Shown in pieces: positions 8,912 to 17,138 of a stretch of 63,765 nucleotides of DNA. Under the pieces are notes generated by a model, which did no database searches, was not told the DNA's origin, and was given only the letters and a program-made list of their open reading frames with translations. Source of the DNA: Candidatus Thalassarchaeaceae archaeon (GTDB lineage Archaea > Thermoplasmatota > Poseidoniia > Poseidoniales > Thalassarchaeaceae); the NCBI GenBank assembly GCA_943841885.1, contig CALSZZ010000005.1, forward strand, positions 1 to 63,765. Reading direction: 5' to 3'. A program made the translations under genes and the position numbers. Position 1 is the stretch's first letter. The number at the start of each line of letters is the position of its first letter.

Positions 8912-9850
8912 ATGGCGAGAGGATCGAGAAAAGTAGCAATAATTGGAGCAGGGAATGTTGGAGCAACTTGCGCATTTGTCCTAGCCGAAAGAAAAATTGG
9001 AAAAATAGTACTTTTAGATATATTTGAAGGATTTGCTAAAGGAAAAGCGCTCGACATGAGTCAAGGAGGTAAAATTCTAAATTACGATGGAAAGGTTACT
9101 GGAACAAAAGATTATGCTGATATAGAAGGTTCAGATGTCGTAATTGTTACATCTGGCTTTCCGAGACAACCTGGTATGAGTAGAGAAGATTTAATCGGTA
9201 AAAATGCTCAAATTGTCTCACAAGTCGGAGAGGGAATAAAAAAATATGCTCCCGATTCAATAATTATCATGGTTACCAATCCTCTTGATTTGATGACATA
9301 TCATATGCAAAAAGTAACTGGATTCTCACACAATAGAGTAATCGGACAAGCTGGGATATTAGATTCTGCAAGAATGACGCATTTTGTAGCAGATGCAATA
9401 GGTTGTAGTAATGAAGATGTACAAGCAATGGTACTTGGAGGCCATGGAGATACTATGGTTCCACTTCCTAGATACACTACTGTCGGAGGAATTCCTATAA
9501 CTCAATTACTTACACCAGAAGAAATAGAAGCGATAAGTTCTAGAACGGCAAGTGGCGGCGGAGAAATAGTAAAATTATTAGAAAGAGGAAGTGCTTTTTA
9601 TGCCCCTGGAAGTGCTGCTGCAATAATGGCTGAATCAGTACTCAATGACAGAAGAAGACTACTGCCTTGCAGTGCATATCTAAATGGAGAATATGGCATG
9701 GAAGATGTTTACATAGGCGTACCAATTATATTAGGTAAAAATGGAGTTGAGGAAATTATTCAATTAGATTTAGAGGAAATAGAAATAAACAAATTACGAC
9801 AATCTGGTTCATTCTATAAAGAACAACTAAAGAATATTTTAGATTATTAA
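8912..9850 (+). CDS. mdh: Malate dehydrogenase (LDH-like type)
   Basis: Interconverts malate and oxaloacetate with NAD in the TCA cycle. The dinucleotide fold VAIIGAGNVGATCAF starts at about residue 8, and the Asp at the end of the second strand (LLDI) favours NAD over NADP. The substrate-specificity loop reads GFPRQPGMSREDL, with Arg where lactate dehydrogenases have Gln, which marks MDH. Also seen are VTNPLDLMTY, GQAGILDSARM with the catalytic Asp/Arg, and GGHGDTMVPL with the catalytic His. Length 312, normal. It is followed closely by a NUDIX gene on the same strand. Confidence 0.95.
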   Translation: MARGSRKVAIIGAGNVGATCAFVLAERKIGKIVLLDIFEGFAKGKALDMSQGGKILNYDGKVTGTKDYADIEGSDVVIVTSGFPRQPGMSREDLIGKNAQIVSQVGEGIKKYAPDSIIIMVTNPLDLMTYHMQKVTGFSHNRVIGQAGILDSARMTHFVADAIGCSNEDVQAMVLGGHGDTMVPLPRYTTVGGIPITQLLTPEEIEAISSRTASGGGEIVKLLERGSAFYAPGSAAAIMAESVLNDRRRLLPCSAYLNGEYGMEDVYIGVPIILGKNGVEEIIQLDLEEIEINKLRQSGSFYKEQLKNILDY

Positions 9851-9864
9851 TTTTAGTGAGATAT

Positions 9865-10638
9865 ATGGAAATAAAAAAATATCTATATCTAGAACATGAT
9901 GGTAAAATATTGTTAGTTGATAACTATGGTGAGGGGCCTATGATTCCTAAAATGGGTAGATTAGAATATGAAAACAATAATGGTTTGTTAAGACTTCCAA
10001 CTATTGAAGAAGTTCAAGAAATGGGAGTTGAATGGAAATATTTGCGAACCAATAATCTCATATTTGAAGAAAAAAAATATAATGTTACTATAGGTGAACC
10101 AAATATAAGTTGGCCGGAAAATTGGGCATGGAAAGATGATGTAATTAGTGACAATAATGTAGATCCATTGGTAAGGGAATGCGTTTACAGGACGATTCAT
10201 AGAATAGTCAGCAAGGTCATAATTATTAATGAAAAAAAACAAATACTAATGGCAAAGGTTTCAAGGGGATTTTTCAAGGGTTTTTGGACTTTACCAGGAG
10301 GATTTGTGAATTATGGAGAACATCCTCGAAAAGGTGCTGAAAGGGAGGTTTTGGAAGAGCTAGGAATAAAAATAACAATTGCTGATAATAATGGCGAATC
10401 AGGAAATATTATAGAAGGAGATGATAGTTCATTTATTCAACATGAGATTTTTAACGAAGAGGGAATTAGTTGGGTTTCTTTTACTTACAAGTATAAAATT
10501 GATATGAAAGATATCGATTTTAAACTGAAAGAAGATGAAATTGAAGAGGTAATATGGTTTGAATATAATACTGCAATAAAGAATGCAGTATCGGTATTCG
10601 ATACTAATGCAATAAAATCTTTAATTATTAAAAATTAG
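9865..10638 (+). CDS. NUDIX hydrolase with N-terminal extra domain
   Basis: Predicted pyrophosphohydrolase of nucleoside diphosphate-linked compounds. The Nudix box is complete: GGFVNYGEHPRKGAEREVLEELGI fits Gx5Ex7REUxEExGU and lies about residues 145-167. About 110 residues precede it with no recognisable motif (a WPENWAWKDD segment is notable), and an insert of about 25 mostly polar residues follows the box. The ATG at 9865 is preferred over the in-frame GTG at 9856, which sits only five bases after the mdh stop. Substrate cannot be told from the sequence. Confidence 0.85.
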   Translation: MEIKKYLYLEHDGKILLVDNYGEGPMIPKMGRLEYENNNGLLRLPTIEEVQEMGVEWKYLRTNNLIFEEKKYNVTIGEPNISWPENWAWKDDVISDNNVDPLVRECVYRTIHRIVSKVIIINEKKQILMAKVSRGFFKGFWTLPGGFVNYGEHPRKGAEREVLEELGIKITIADNNGESGNIIEGDDSSFIQHEIFNEEGISWVSFTYKYKIDMKDIDFKLKEDEIEEVIWFEYNTAIKNAVSVFDTNAIKSLIIKN

Positions 10639-10952
10639 TAATGTGGGAACCGAATATCAAGCGGACGAAAACATAACTAAACAATCCACCCGGACATATC
10701 CGGCCCCCGGTTTTTTGTCCGGGCAACCTTATGTGAAGATACATCATCCTTAAGTTCTATCAAGAGAAGTTTTTTTCAAATGCTAATAAAGAGTACTATA
10801 AAGGTAAAAATAAGAATTACCCATAAAAATGGTTTGATACTTTTGACAAAGCCTATAAAAAATGACACCACAGAACTAGTATTTCCCATAATTTCAGTAA
10901 GGGGTGTCAGATATAGCATCTATGGCTATGCAAAGGTGGTATGCATAAATTG
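10639..10952. other. Non-coding gap with GC-rich hairpins, candidate structured RNA
   Basis: No convincing gene; the one open frame on the plus strand runs into the tRNA and has no protein-like character. Two inverted repeats stand out. CCCGGACA at 10689-10696 pairs perfectly with TGTCCGGG at 10716-10723, and inside the loop CCGG-CCC-CCGG could form a second hairpin. TGACACC at 10863-10869 pairs with GGTGTCA at 10903-10909. The first is a GC island in very AT-rich surroundings. It could be a small RNA on either strand or the transcription end of mdh-nudix; a T-run sits near 10770. No known RNA family was recognised (SRP RNA and RNase P RNA signatures were looked for and not seen). Confidence 0.4.
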
Positions 10953-11030
10953 TGGTGGGCCTGCCTGGATTTGAACCAGAGTCTGTTCGTCCCAAACGAA
11001 CAAGCATAGACCAGACTAACCCACAGGCCC
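10953..11030 (-). tRNA. tRNA-Pro (UGG)
   Basis: The minus strand folds into a tRNA. The acceptor stem GGGCCTG/CAGGCCC, an anticodon stem GTTCG/CGAAC with loop TTTGGGA, and the T arm CTGG-TTCAAAT-CCAG are all clear. Anticodon TGG reads proline codons. The discriminator A is followed by an encoded CCA (10953-10955), in contrast to tRNA-Lys in this window. It lies about 40 bases downstream of the zinc-ribbon gene on the same strand. No intron. Confidence 0.93.
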
Positions 11031-11069
11031 GTGGTATATCGTCCACTGGCCGATATCTCATGAAGGTTA

Positions 11070-11507
11070 CTAGAGCCAAGTCCATTGATTGGTACCTGAA
11101 CGTATAATATAACCTTCAGATTCAGATATTTGTATTAATTCCTCAGCACCTATATTTTCAACAGAATTATTTTTTAGTACTAATTTAAGATTATCTAGAG
11201 TTAAAACTCCAATCTTATTGGTAGCATTTTTCATTAAGATTTGTAAGTTTGTAATATTTCCATTCTCAAAATTATTCTTTTTTCTTCTTTTTTCTATTTT
11301 TTTTAACTTAGAATTGATTATCTGGATAATTTCATCTGGCGCATTGGCGGCCGAAACTGCAGAATGTAGTTCTTTTGATGATGAGAAAGTTTGGGAAATA
11401 ATAAATTCATTTTTTCCGCCACACCTAGAACAAGAAGTACGAGAGTTTTTCTTTATCCCGTAGTGATTACCACAATCACATTTGATTAATAACCACTCTA
11501 GTGTCAT
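11070..11507 (-). CDS. Zinc-ribbon protein, function unknown
   Basis: A 145-residue protein with an N-terminal zinc ribbon: CDCGNHYG at residues 10-17 and CSRCGG at 26-31 form two knuckles. A lysine-rich helix (KLKKIEKRRKK) follows, and the last 60 residues (VLTLDNLKLVLKNN, then EELIQISESEGYIIRSG) look like a winged-helix domain. The layout suggests a nucleic-acid-binding regulator. The short 5' side faces a 12-bp inverted repeat shared with the divergent gene at 11600. Not recognised as a named family. Confidence 0.6.
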   Translation of the reverse strand: MTLEWLLIKCDCGNHYGIKKNSRTSCSRCGGKNEFIISQTFSSSKELHSAVSAANAPDEIIQIINSKLKKIEKRRKKNNFENGNITNLQILMKNATNKIGVLTLDNLKLVLKNNSVENIGAEELIQISESEGYIIRSGTNQWTWL

Positions 11508-11525
11508 AAGCGCCTGAAAATATCA

Positions 11526-11580
11526 TAGTTCAATAATTTGTCTGATATTTAATCCAAAAAGGAGTTGTATTATTGAACTA
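11526..11580. promoter_or_regulatory. 12-bp perfect inverted repeat in a divergent promoter region
   Basis: TAGTTCAATAAT at 11526-11537 is repeated in exact inverse at 11569-11580, separated by 31 bases. The spacer includes TGATATTTAATCC, a fair TATA box for the small membrane gene starting at 11600. Placed between two divergent starts (11507 minus and 11600 plus), it looks like a two-site operator or a leader hairpin. Confidence 0.55.
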
Positions 11581-11599
11581 AGTACATCCGGGAAGTGTT

Positions 11600-11872
11600 A
11601 TGATACCTAGTAGGGCGGTCATTGGAGGTATCATATCTATAATTTTGATTTTATTATCAATTTATAATTTTACCGTAGATAATGCGTCCTCAACTCAAGC
11701 ATGGAGTTATCTTTTATTAACTCCATTACCTCTTATATTTGCATTTAAGCCTTATAAATTTTCTAAAACTTACCTCAAAGAAGATGTTTACGATTGGGAA
11801 GAAGAAACGGAAGAAATTGAAAACAAAAATATTAATCCAATTGAGTGTGGATATGATGTACCAATATTATAA
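11600..11872 (+). CDS. Small two-helix membrane protein
   Basis: A 90-residue protein with two hydrophobic segments (about residues 8-25 and 35-50), then a soluble acidic tail of about 40 residues (DWEEETEEIENKN). It starts with ATG after a short AAGTG element. It converges with fttA and abuts it directly, the stop codons being adjacent. Function unknown; this is a typical small archaeal membrane protein of the loader or scaffold kind, and nothing in the sequence identifies it. Confidence 0.55.
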   Translation: MIPSRAVIGGIISIILILLSIYNFTVDNASSTQAWSYLLLTPLPLIFAFKPYKFSKTYLKEDVYDWEEETEEIENKNINPIECGYDVPIL

Positions 11873-13789
11873 TTATGACAATCTAAGTGTTTCTAGATTA
11901 TTTGGAGCATAAGTTTGAACTTTGAATTTCTCCCTTAATCCTTGCCTAAATGCATTACACGTCTGAGGATCTCCATGATGACAAATTATTTTCCTAGGCG
12001 TAGGATGCAAGGCAGAGACATAATCCATCAGTTGGTTTCGATCTGAATGGCCACTGAAGCCATCTATAATGACCATATTACAATTTACCTCTATCATTAG
12101 TGTTTGACCTCTGTCCATTAAAGGCACCTGTGCGTGCCCATCTTGTAATCTTCGTCCCAACGTCCCTGATGCTTGATATCCTACAAAACAAAGAGTATTT
12201 CCAGGTTCAGGAGCCCAGTGTTTGAAGTATTCCACAATAGGGCCTCCGGTCATCATGCCACTGGTTGCTAAAACAATACATGAGTTAGTATCCAAAAGTA
12301 TAGATTCTCTTTGTTTATGGGATTCAACCTGTTTAAACCAAGATGAATTGAAAGGGTTTTGATCACCTCCCTTCAGAAGTTGTTTTCTTAATTCTCTGTT
12401 TAAGAAATTGGGATGACTAGAATGTATAGCAGTCGCTTCTGATATCATTCCATCAAGCCACACTGTTACTGGTTTTACTTTACCGGACTTAAATAATTCA
12501 TCAATAGCAATCATTACTTCTTGAGATCTCCCAACAGCAAAGACCGGACTGAATATCTTGCCTCCCCTATTTAATGTATCTATAATTAAGTCCTGGAGTT
12601 CATGACTTGCTTGTTGCCTAGTAGGTTGAATATTTTGTGGACCACCATATGTGGATTCTATAACTAATGTATCAACTTTAGGGAAACGAACAGTAGCAGC
12701 GTCAAATAACCAAGATTTTTCATACTTTATATCGCCAGAGAATAATAATTTATGCTCAGAATTTCCTTCGCCTATTTGAGTATAAACGCTTGAAGAACCA
12801 AGAATATGTCCTGCATTTTCAAGAGTAATTTTAACATCAGGGGCGATATCGGTTTTATCCCCCCATTCAATATCAACAGTGTGCTTTATGCATTCTTGTA
12901 TGTCAGCCTTTGAATATGGAGGATCATTTCCCTCTGCCTGTGCTACTTTAATATAGTCAATTTGTAATAAAGTCATTAAATCCCTAGTTGGAGGAGTACA
13001 ATATACAGGTCCTCTATAACCGTATTTGAATAGAACAGGTAACATCCCTATGTGATCAACATGCGCATGGGTAATCACTATAGCATCTAAATTATCCAAT
13101 GGCAATAACTCTGGAGCTGAAAAAAATGGTTGTGTTTCATTTCTATTAGTTGTTGGTTTGGCGCCACAATCTATAAGAATTTTTGATTCATTTGTTGTAA
13201 CTAGATGCATAGCCCTTCCAACTTCCCTGTAGGACCCAAGTGCGGTTACTCTTACCCATGGGACACTATTTCGTTTTGGTCGATAGATTCTAGTACCAAA
13301 TTTTCGTAATAGAGATTTACGATCGTTAGACATTTCTTTACGATATCTGCGAATATCATGCTGAGTCCTACTTGCAATGGCAGGTGCCCTAACTACTTTT
13401 ACTAACCAACCTATCTCATCTCTAAGGGATTGGATATTAATTCCTTTGGGACCTACTGCAGAAGAAGGATCATCGCATTCAAGGATAATTTCTGATAAAG
13501 CGGGATCCAACCAAGTATTAACAATACCAACTTCTGGTGGTATGAACTTTGTTATTGCTTGATGAATTGTAGCTTCATCGGCTAAGATACTTGGGTGCGG
13601 TCTGATTACAACTCGCCGTTTAATCGATTTTGCTATTTGGACAGTTAAACTATCTCCACTTCCAATAAATAAAGAGGGTTGTTTAGTAATTATAGATATT
13701 GAACCTGCTTCTAAATCTACTTCATAATCAATATCATTGGGTATTAATTTACTTATTCTTTTTTTAATCTCAGTTAATGTCAAGCGCAT
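11873..13789 (-). CDS. fttA: Archaeal CPSF1 / FttA transcription termination factor (beta-CASP ribonuclease)
   Basis: Beta-CASP nuclease that cuts nascent RNA and terminates transcription in archaea, homologue of eukaryotic CPSF73. At 638 residues it matches the archaeal aCPSF1 length. Two N-terminal KH domains (residues about 1-180) precede the metallo-beta-lactamase fold, with VITHAHVDHIGMLP (HxHxDH) near residue 240. The CASP domain follows with ATSGMMTGGPIVEYF and GFSGHSDRNQLM, and a final ICHHGDP. All metal ligands that can be checked are present. It stands upstream of nothing obvious and is followed by a convergent small gene. Confidence 0.95.
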   Translation of the reverse strand: MRLTLTEIKKRISKLIPNDIDYEVDLEAGSISIITKQPSLFIGSGDSLTVQIAKSIKRRVVIRPHPSILADEATIHQAITKFIPPEVGIVNTWLDPALSEIILECDDPSSAVGPKGINIQSLRDEIGWLVKVVRAPAIASRTQHDIRRYRKEMSNDRKSLLRKFGTRIYRPKRNSVPWVRVTALGSYREVGRAMHLVTTNESKILIDCGAKPTTNRNETQPFFSAPELLPLDNLDAIVITHAHVDHIGMLPVLFKYGYRGPVYCTPPTRDLMTLLQIDYIKVAQAEGNDPPYSKADIQECIKHTVDIEWGDKTDIAPDVKITLENAGHILGSSSVYTQIGEGNSEHKLLFSGDIKYEKSWLFDAATVRFPKVDTLVIESTYGGPQNIQPTRQQASHELQDLIIDTLNRGGKIFSPVFAVGRSQEVMIAIDELFKSGKVKPVTVWLDGMISEATAIHSSHPNFLNRELRKQLLKGGDQNPFNSSWFKQVESHKQRESILLDTNSCIVLATSGMMTGGPIVEYFKHWAPEPGNTLCFVGYQASGTLGRRLQDGHAQVPLMDRGQTLMIEVNCNMVIIDGFSGHSDRNQLMDYVSALHPTPRKIICHHGDPQTCNAFRQGLREKFKVQTYAPNNLETLRLS

Positions 13790-13855
13790 AAAAAGTCCTC
13801 TGGATAAATCCTACAATTATATGTGCATCCAAATTGCACTAAGGAAGGAATGTGA

Positions 13856-14482
13856 TTAAAGCGAAGAAACTAGGGTTGATAATTCATTTTCAGATAATAA
13901 TTGAAAGCCATCATCCATGGTTATTACGGCTAAGTCCATACCATTTCCACTTGCCGCATCTCTTTGTGCGGAGGCTAATAATGATTTAGCAGCTACTTTA
14001 AGCGCTCCATCTTTTGTCATATTATCTTTGTACTGATCTTCTAAAACACCATACATGAAGGGACTACCAGAGCCTGTAGCACAATAAACATCTGGTATTG
14101 ATCCTCCAGCTGAATCTATGCTGTAGACACTGGGGCCACTATCATCTACCCCTACAATAAGCAATTGAACATGATGAGGCCTACCTACCAGAATATTGGC
14201 AGTAAGAGTAGCGGCTCCTTTCACAGACATTGGAGAATCTCTTTTCAACTCATATAACCTTAATTCAGACGCTAACGTTCGTGAAAGAGATTGGGCATGG
14301 CCAACTAATCCTGCTGTTGTAAGGGCGATATTTTCAGATATCTTGAAGACCTTTTGAACACTTTTGTTTGCAATAAAATGGCCCATGGTAGCCCTATGGT
14401 CTGCACCAACTACTACGCCTCCGTCAAATGTAATCCCTATAGTGCTAGTTCCAGTTTTTATCGCTTGAGAAGAGGTATCCAT
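13856..14482 (-). CDS. psmB: Proteasome subunit beta
   Basis: Catalytic subunit of the 20S proteasome. The start is taken as the ATG at 14482, because AGGTGAT lies just upstream; a longer frame runs to 14515. The precursor has a short propeptide ending in KTG, after which the mature chain would begin at Thr in TSTIGITFDGG. GADHRAT (Asp and Arg of the active site) and the Lys in FIANKSVQKVF (Lys33 equivalent) are present, as is SGSPFMYGVLE later. The usual TTTVG is TSTIG here, which keeps the catalytic Thr1. The alpha subunit is not in the window. Confidence 0.95.
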   Translation of the reverse strand: MDTSSQAIKTGTSTIGITFDGGVVVGADHRATMGHFIANKSVQKVFKISENIALTTAGLVGHAQSLSRTLASELRLYELKRDSPMSVKGAATLTANILVGRPHHVQLLIVGVDDSGPSVYSIDSAGGSIPDVYCATGSGSPFMYGVLEDQYKDNMTKDGALKVAAKSLLASAQRDAASGNGMDLAVITMDDGFQLLSENELSTLVSSL

Positions 14483-14598
14483 AAAAATCACCTGTCGAGT
14501 AAGAGTTCCCAACAAACCCCACTGAAATCCGACCCCTTATGAATGCGACGGGAAAATAAGTCTTAAAATATAAAAGAGTTGGAAAACAAGAGTTGAAG

Positions 14599-14610
14599 TT
14601 TTAATATACA
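14599..14610 (+). promoter_or_regulatory. TATA-box candidate for sepF
   Basis: TTTTAATATACA ends 35 bases before the sepF ATG at 14646, giving a short predicted leader. The position and composition fit an archaeal TATA box. Confidence 0.45.
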
Positions 14611-14645
14611 GAAGGTGTCAATACTGTAAGATAAGTCGAGGGTTC

Positions 14646-15032
14646 ATGGCTAGGAGAGAAGAAGGCCCCAGGTGGATAGAAATGTCCCAAACATCCAATT
14701 CTAATGAAGCAGATATTACTCCCGGTGAAAATTATCATGACTTAGGTGCAAAATATCCCGATGCCCCAATACCAAGAGAATTTGGTGATGTAATAATAAG
14801 AAGATCTGTACTTGAAGATTTAACTGGTGTTTCAACCATAATGAATTGGATTTCTGACGGCGACTTAGTAATTATAGAAATGTCTGCATTGATGAAAAGA
14901 GAGACCGAACTGCACATGGCTGTCAGTAAAATTAAAGATTTTGTAGAGTTAGATTTAGGAGGTAGTTTGTTGCAATTAGGGAAAACTAGGTTACTAATAT
15001 TACCACCAGATTTTGATACCAATGAAATGTAA
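14646..15032 (+). CDS. sepF: SepF-like cell division protein
   Basis: Membrane anchor and assembly factor for FtsZ rings. The last 85 residues match the archaeal SepF core: DVIIRRSVLEDLTGV, then GDLVIIEMSALMKRETELHMAV, then LGGSLLQLGKTRLLILPPDF, where bacterial and archaeal SepF have the GN-x-VIL, helix and GG-D-iG-x-P pattern. The N-terminal 40 residues are polar and unstructured, as is usual before the core; the extreme N terminus (MARREEGPRWIEM) could be the amphipathic membrane-targeting helix. An FtsZ-like gene lies at 46631. It is followed by a ZPR1 gene after about 20 bases, probably one transcript. Confidence 0.75.
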   Translation: MARREEGPRWIEMSQTSNSNEADITPGENYHDLGAKYPDAPIPREFGDVIIRRSVLEDLTGVSTIMNWISDGDLVIIEMSALMKRETELHMAVSKIKDFVELDLGGSLLQLGKTRLLILPPDFDTNEM

Positions 15033-15048
15033 AAAAATAATGTAAGGG

Positions 15049-15654
15049 ATGAATATGGAAAGTATCATAGATCAATCTTGTCCCATATGTTCATCGGATA
15101 AAGGATTGAAATTATATGTTCATATTTCAGAAATTCCGTATTTTGGTGAGCATACACAAATGACAATGATGTGTGATTCCTGTGGATGGAAAAATACTGA
15201 TTTTATACCGGCAGAAGGTAAAAAGCCAGGTAGTTGGTCATTAAAAATTAATAGTATCGAACACATGACAGCGAGAGTCGTAAGATCTTCATCGTGCACA
15301 ATTAGAATAGAGGAGATAGGATTAGAGGTTGAACCAGGGGGAAATTCAAGTGGTTATATCACAAATATTGAAGGAGTATTAAATAGATTTAGTGATATTG
15401 TTAAAATGATACTAAGACAAGCAACAAGAGATGGAGAAGAAACTGTTGAAAAATGTATGTTGCGTTTAGAAAAAATTTATGAAATTAAAAATGGAGATAG
15501 AGAAGTTGAAATCATATTATTAGATCCAATGGGACATAGTCAAATTTTACATGATGATGCTATATCAAGAGAATTATCAGAGGACGAGATTTCAGATTTA
15601 GAAATTGGCATTAATATACCGATTTTCAATATTAATAATGAAGAAATTCTTTAG
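15049..15654 (+). CDS. ZPR1-type zinc finger protein
   Basis: Archaeal homologue of eukaryotic ZPR1, which binds elongation factor 1A. The four-cysteine zinc finger is split: CPICSSDKG near residue 10 and CDSCGWKN near residue 42, joined by the SEIPYFGEHTQM strand that is typical of ZPR1. After it comes the family's beta-helix domain with VRSSSCTIRIEEIGLEVEPG and NIEGVLNRFSDIV. A single ZPR1 unit is present, as in other archaea. An ATG at 15055 has a better-spaced AAGGG element than the one at 15049 and may be the true start. Confidence 0.85.
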   Translation: MNMESIIDQSCPICSSDKGLKLYVHISEIPYFGEHTQMTMMCDSCGWKNTDFIPAEGKKPGSWSLKINSIEHMTARVVRSSSCTIRIEEIGLEVEPGGNSSGYITNIEGVLNRFSDIVKMILRQATRDGEETVEKCMLRLEKIYEIKNGDREVEIILLDPMGHSQILHDDAISRELSEDEISDLEIGINIPIFNINNEEIL

Positions 15655-15661
15655 TTTAACA

Positions 15662-17044
15662 CTAAATTCCATCAGGTGCGAGAAATTCATCTAATCTACC
15701 AGACCACTCATCTCTTTTCTCGGAAATATCGTTTAGCCAAATAGATGCGTTATCAATGCAAATTTGTTTCATTTCACCAGCTAAAATTCTACCACTTTCA
15801 TAGTTTTTTCGTATTTTATCTAGTTCATTATCATCACTTTCAAAGAAAAATTGGAGATATTGAAATGCTACATCTTTGGAGCAATCTCCGCCGAGACGCC
15901 TATGTTCTTCGACCGTAGATTGACCCCCACTATATGCTCTTTTTACTTTTCTTGACATATTTTCTATAGAATCATCCATGAAAATCGTTGTTTCGGGTTT
16001 TGAGGATGACATTTTATCGCCAGTCATTCCAACAACAAATCGATGATATGTAGAACAGGGAGGTAACAACCCCAAGCCACCTAAACTTCGTTCCAATTTT
16101 AATAATTTAATTTTTAATTTATTTTTATCACTCGAAGTTGCCCCAGGAATTATTATTGTACCATGTTTTAGGTTTGATAAAATATCAGCATAACCTAATT
16201 TTAAAATACAATTTTTTATTTCATTAAAAATAATTTTTCTATCTTCAAGAACTAACTTACCATTGTTAGATATTCCGAAAATCTTTTCATTTTCTGGTTG
16301 AATAGATAGTGCAATAATTAGTCCACCATTTTTTCGATCTTTTAGATTGAACCAATTTGTTTTACTTACTAAACCTCTAGTTAATCTCAAATGTGGATCT
16401 TGATCCACCCCAACAGGTACGACTACAGGACGTAACCCACCAAATTCTTCTAACTGTGGATGAGTAATATCCCCGGCCTGTATGAGTGGTGATTGGACGT
16501 GAGCAAGGTTAGTATCACCTTGGAAACCATAAATAGATTCTAACTCTGAAAGATTTGTTTTACGGCCTAAAGTAAATGCTAATCTTTGTACTTCTGTTCT
16601 TTTACTCTGAAAGTATACATTAGTTGATTCTGGTCTTAAACCTAAGGCAGCATAGTTAATTATGTAATCTTCAATTGCAGATTTACGACCTTCTTTGAGA
16701 GATTTGGAGCGTGTGGCTAAGGCCTCTAAATCTGCTACGGCTACATTAATATCTCCCCCATGTTGCTGAAACCATTTTACTTGTTCGATTACCATACTAT
16801 GGCCAAGATGCATTTTTCCACTTGGCATTAAACCAGTTAAAACACCAAAATTTTCATTATTATGGATTGAATTTAATATTAGATCGAATTCTCTGTGTGC
16901 GAATATTATACCCCTTCGATGAAGCATACTTGGATTAGGTATTAATGATAAATCAATAGATTCTAGGCCGAATTTTTGAGTTAATCTTTGGTAATCTGTA
17001 GACTGTTCAGACGACCAAGGATCAATCCGCTGGACATCTTCCAT
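15662..17044 (-). CDS. trpS: Tryptophanyl-tRNA synthetase
   Basis: Charges tRNA-Trp. Class I signatures: PSGKMHLGHSMV for the HIGH motif near residue 75, and TGDKMSSSKPET for KMSKS near residue 340. The GGLRPVVVPVGVDQDPH block is typical of the archaeal/eukaryotic TrpRS branch. The start is set at the ATG at 17044 (MEDVQRIDPW), which matches the usual beginning with a conserved PW; the frame runs open to 17149 but the added residues are hydrophobic and would overlap the divergent gene. The resulting length is 460 residues. Confidence 0.93.
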   Translation of the reverse strand: MEDVQRIDPWSSEQSTDYQRLTQKFGLESIDLSLIPNPSMLHRRGIIFAHREFDLILNSIHNNENFGVLTGLMPSGKMHLGHSMVIEQVKWFQQHGGDINVAVADLEALATRSKSLKEGRKSAIEDYIINYAALGLRPESTNVYFQSKRTEVQRLAFTLGRKTNLSELESIYGFQGDTNLAHVQSPLIQAGDITHPQLEEFGGLRPVVVPVGVDQDPHLRLTRGLVSKTNWFNLKDRKNGGLIIALSIQPENEKIFGISNNGKLVLEDRKIIFNEIKNCILKLGYADILSNLKHGTIIIPGATSSDKNKLKIKLLKLERSLGGLGLLPPCSTYHRFVVGMTGDKMSSSKPETTIFMDDSIENMSRKVKRAYSGGQSTVEEHRRLGGDCSKDVAFQYLQFFFESDDNELDKIRKNYESGRILAGEMKQICIDNASIWLNDISEKRDEWSGRLDEFLAPDGI

Positions 17045-17138
17045 AGCGTTGGGCGTGCGATATATGCAATCAAACCATCGATGAGTAAAACAGATAAACA
17101 CAGTTAAATCAATAACCATAACCATTTTGTCTACGTAT

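Noticed and set aside
10780-10974. Open frame on the plus strand in the 10.7-11 kb gap
   Set aside because: It runs into the 3' end of tRNA-Pro and has no family-like sequence.
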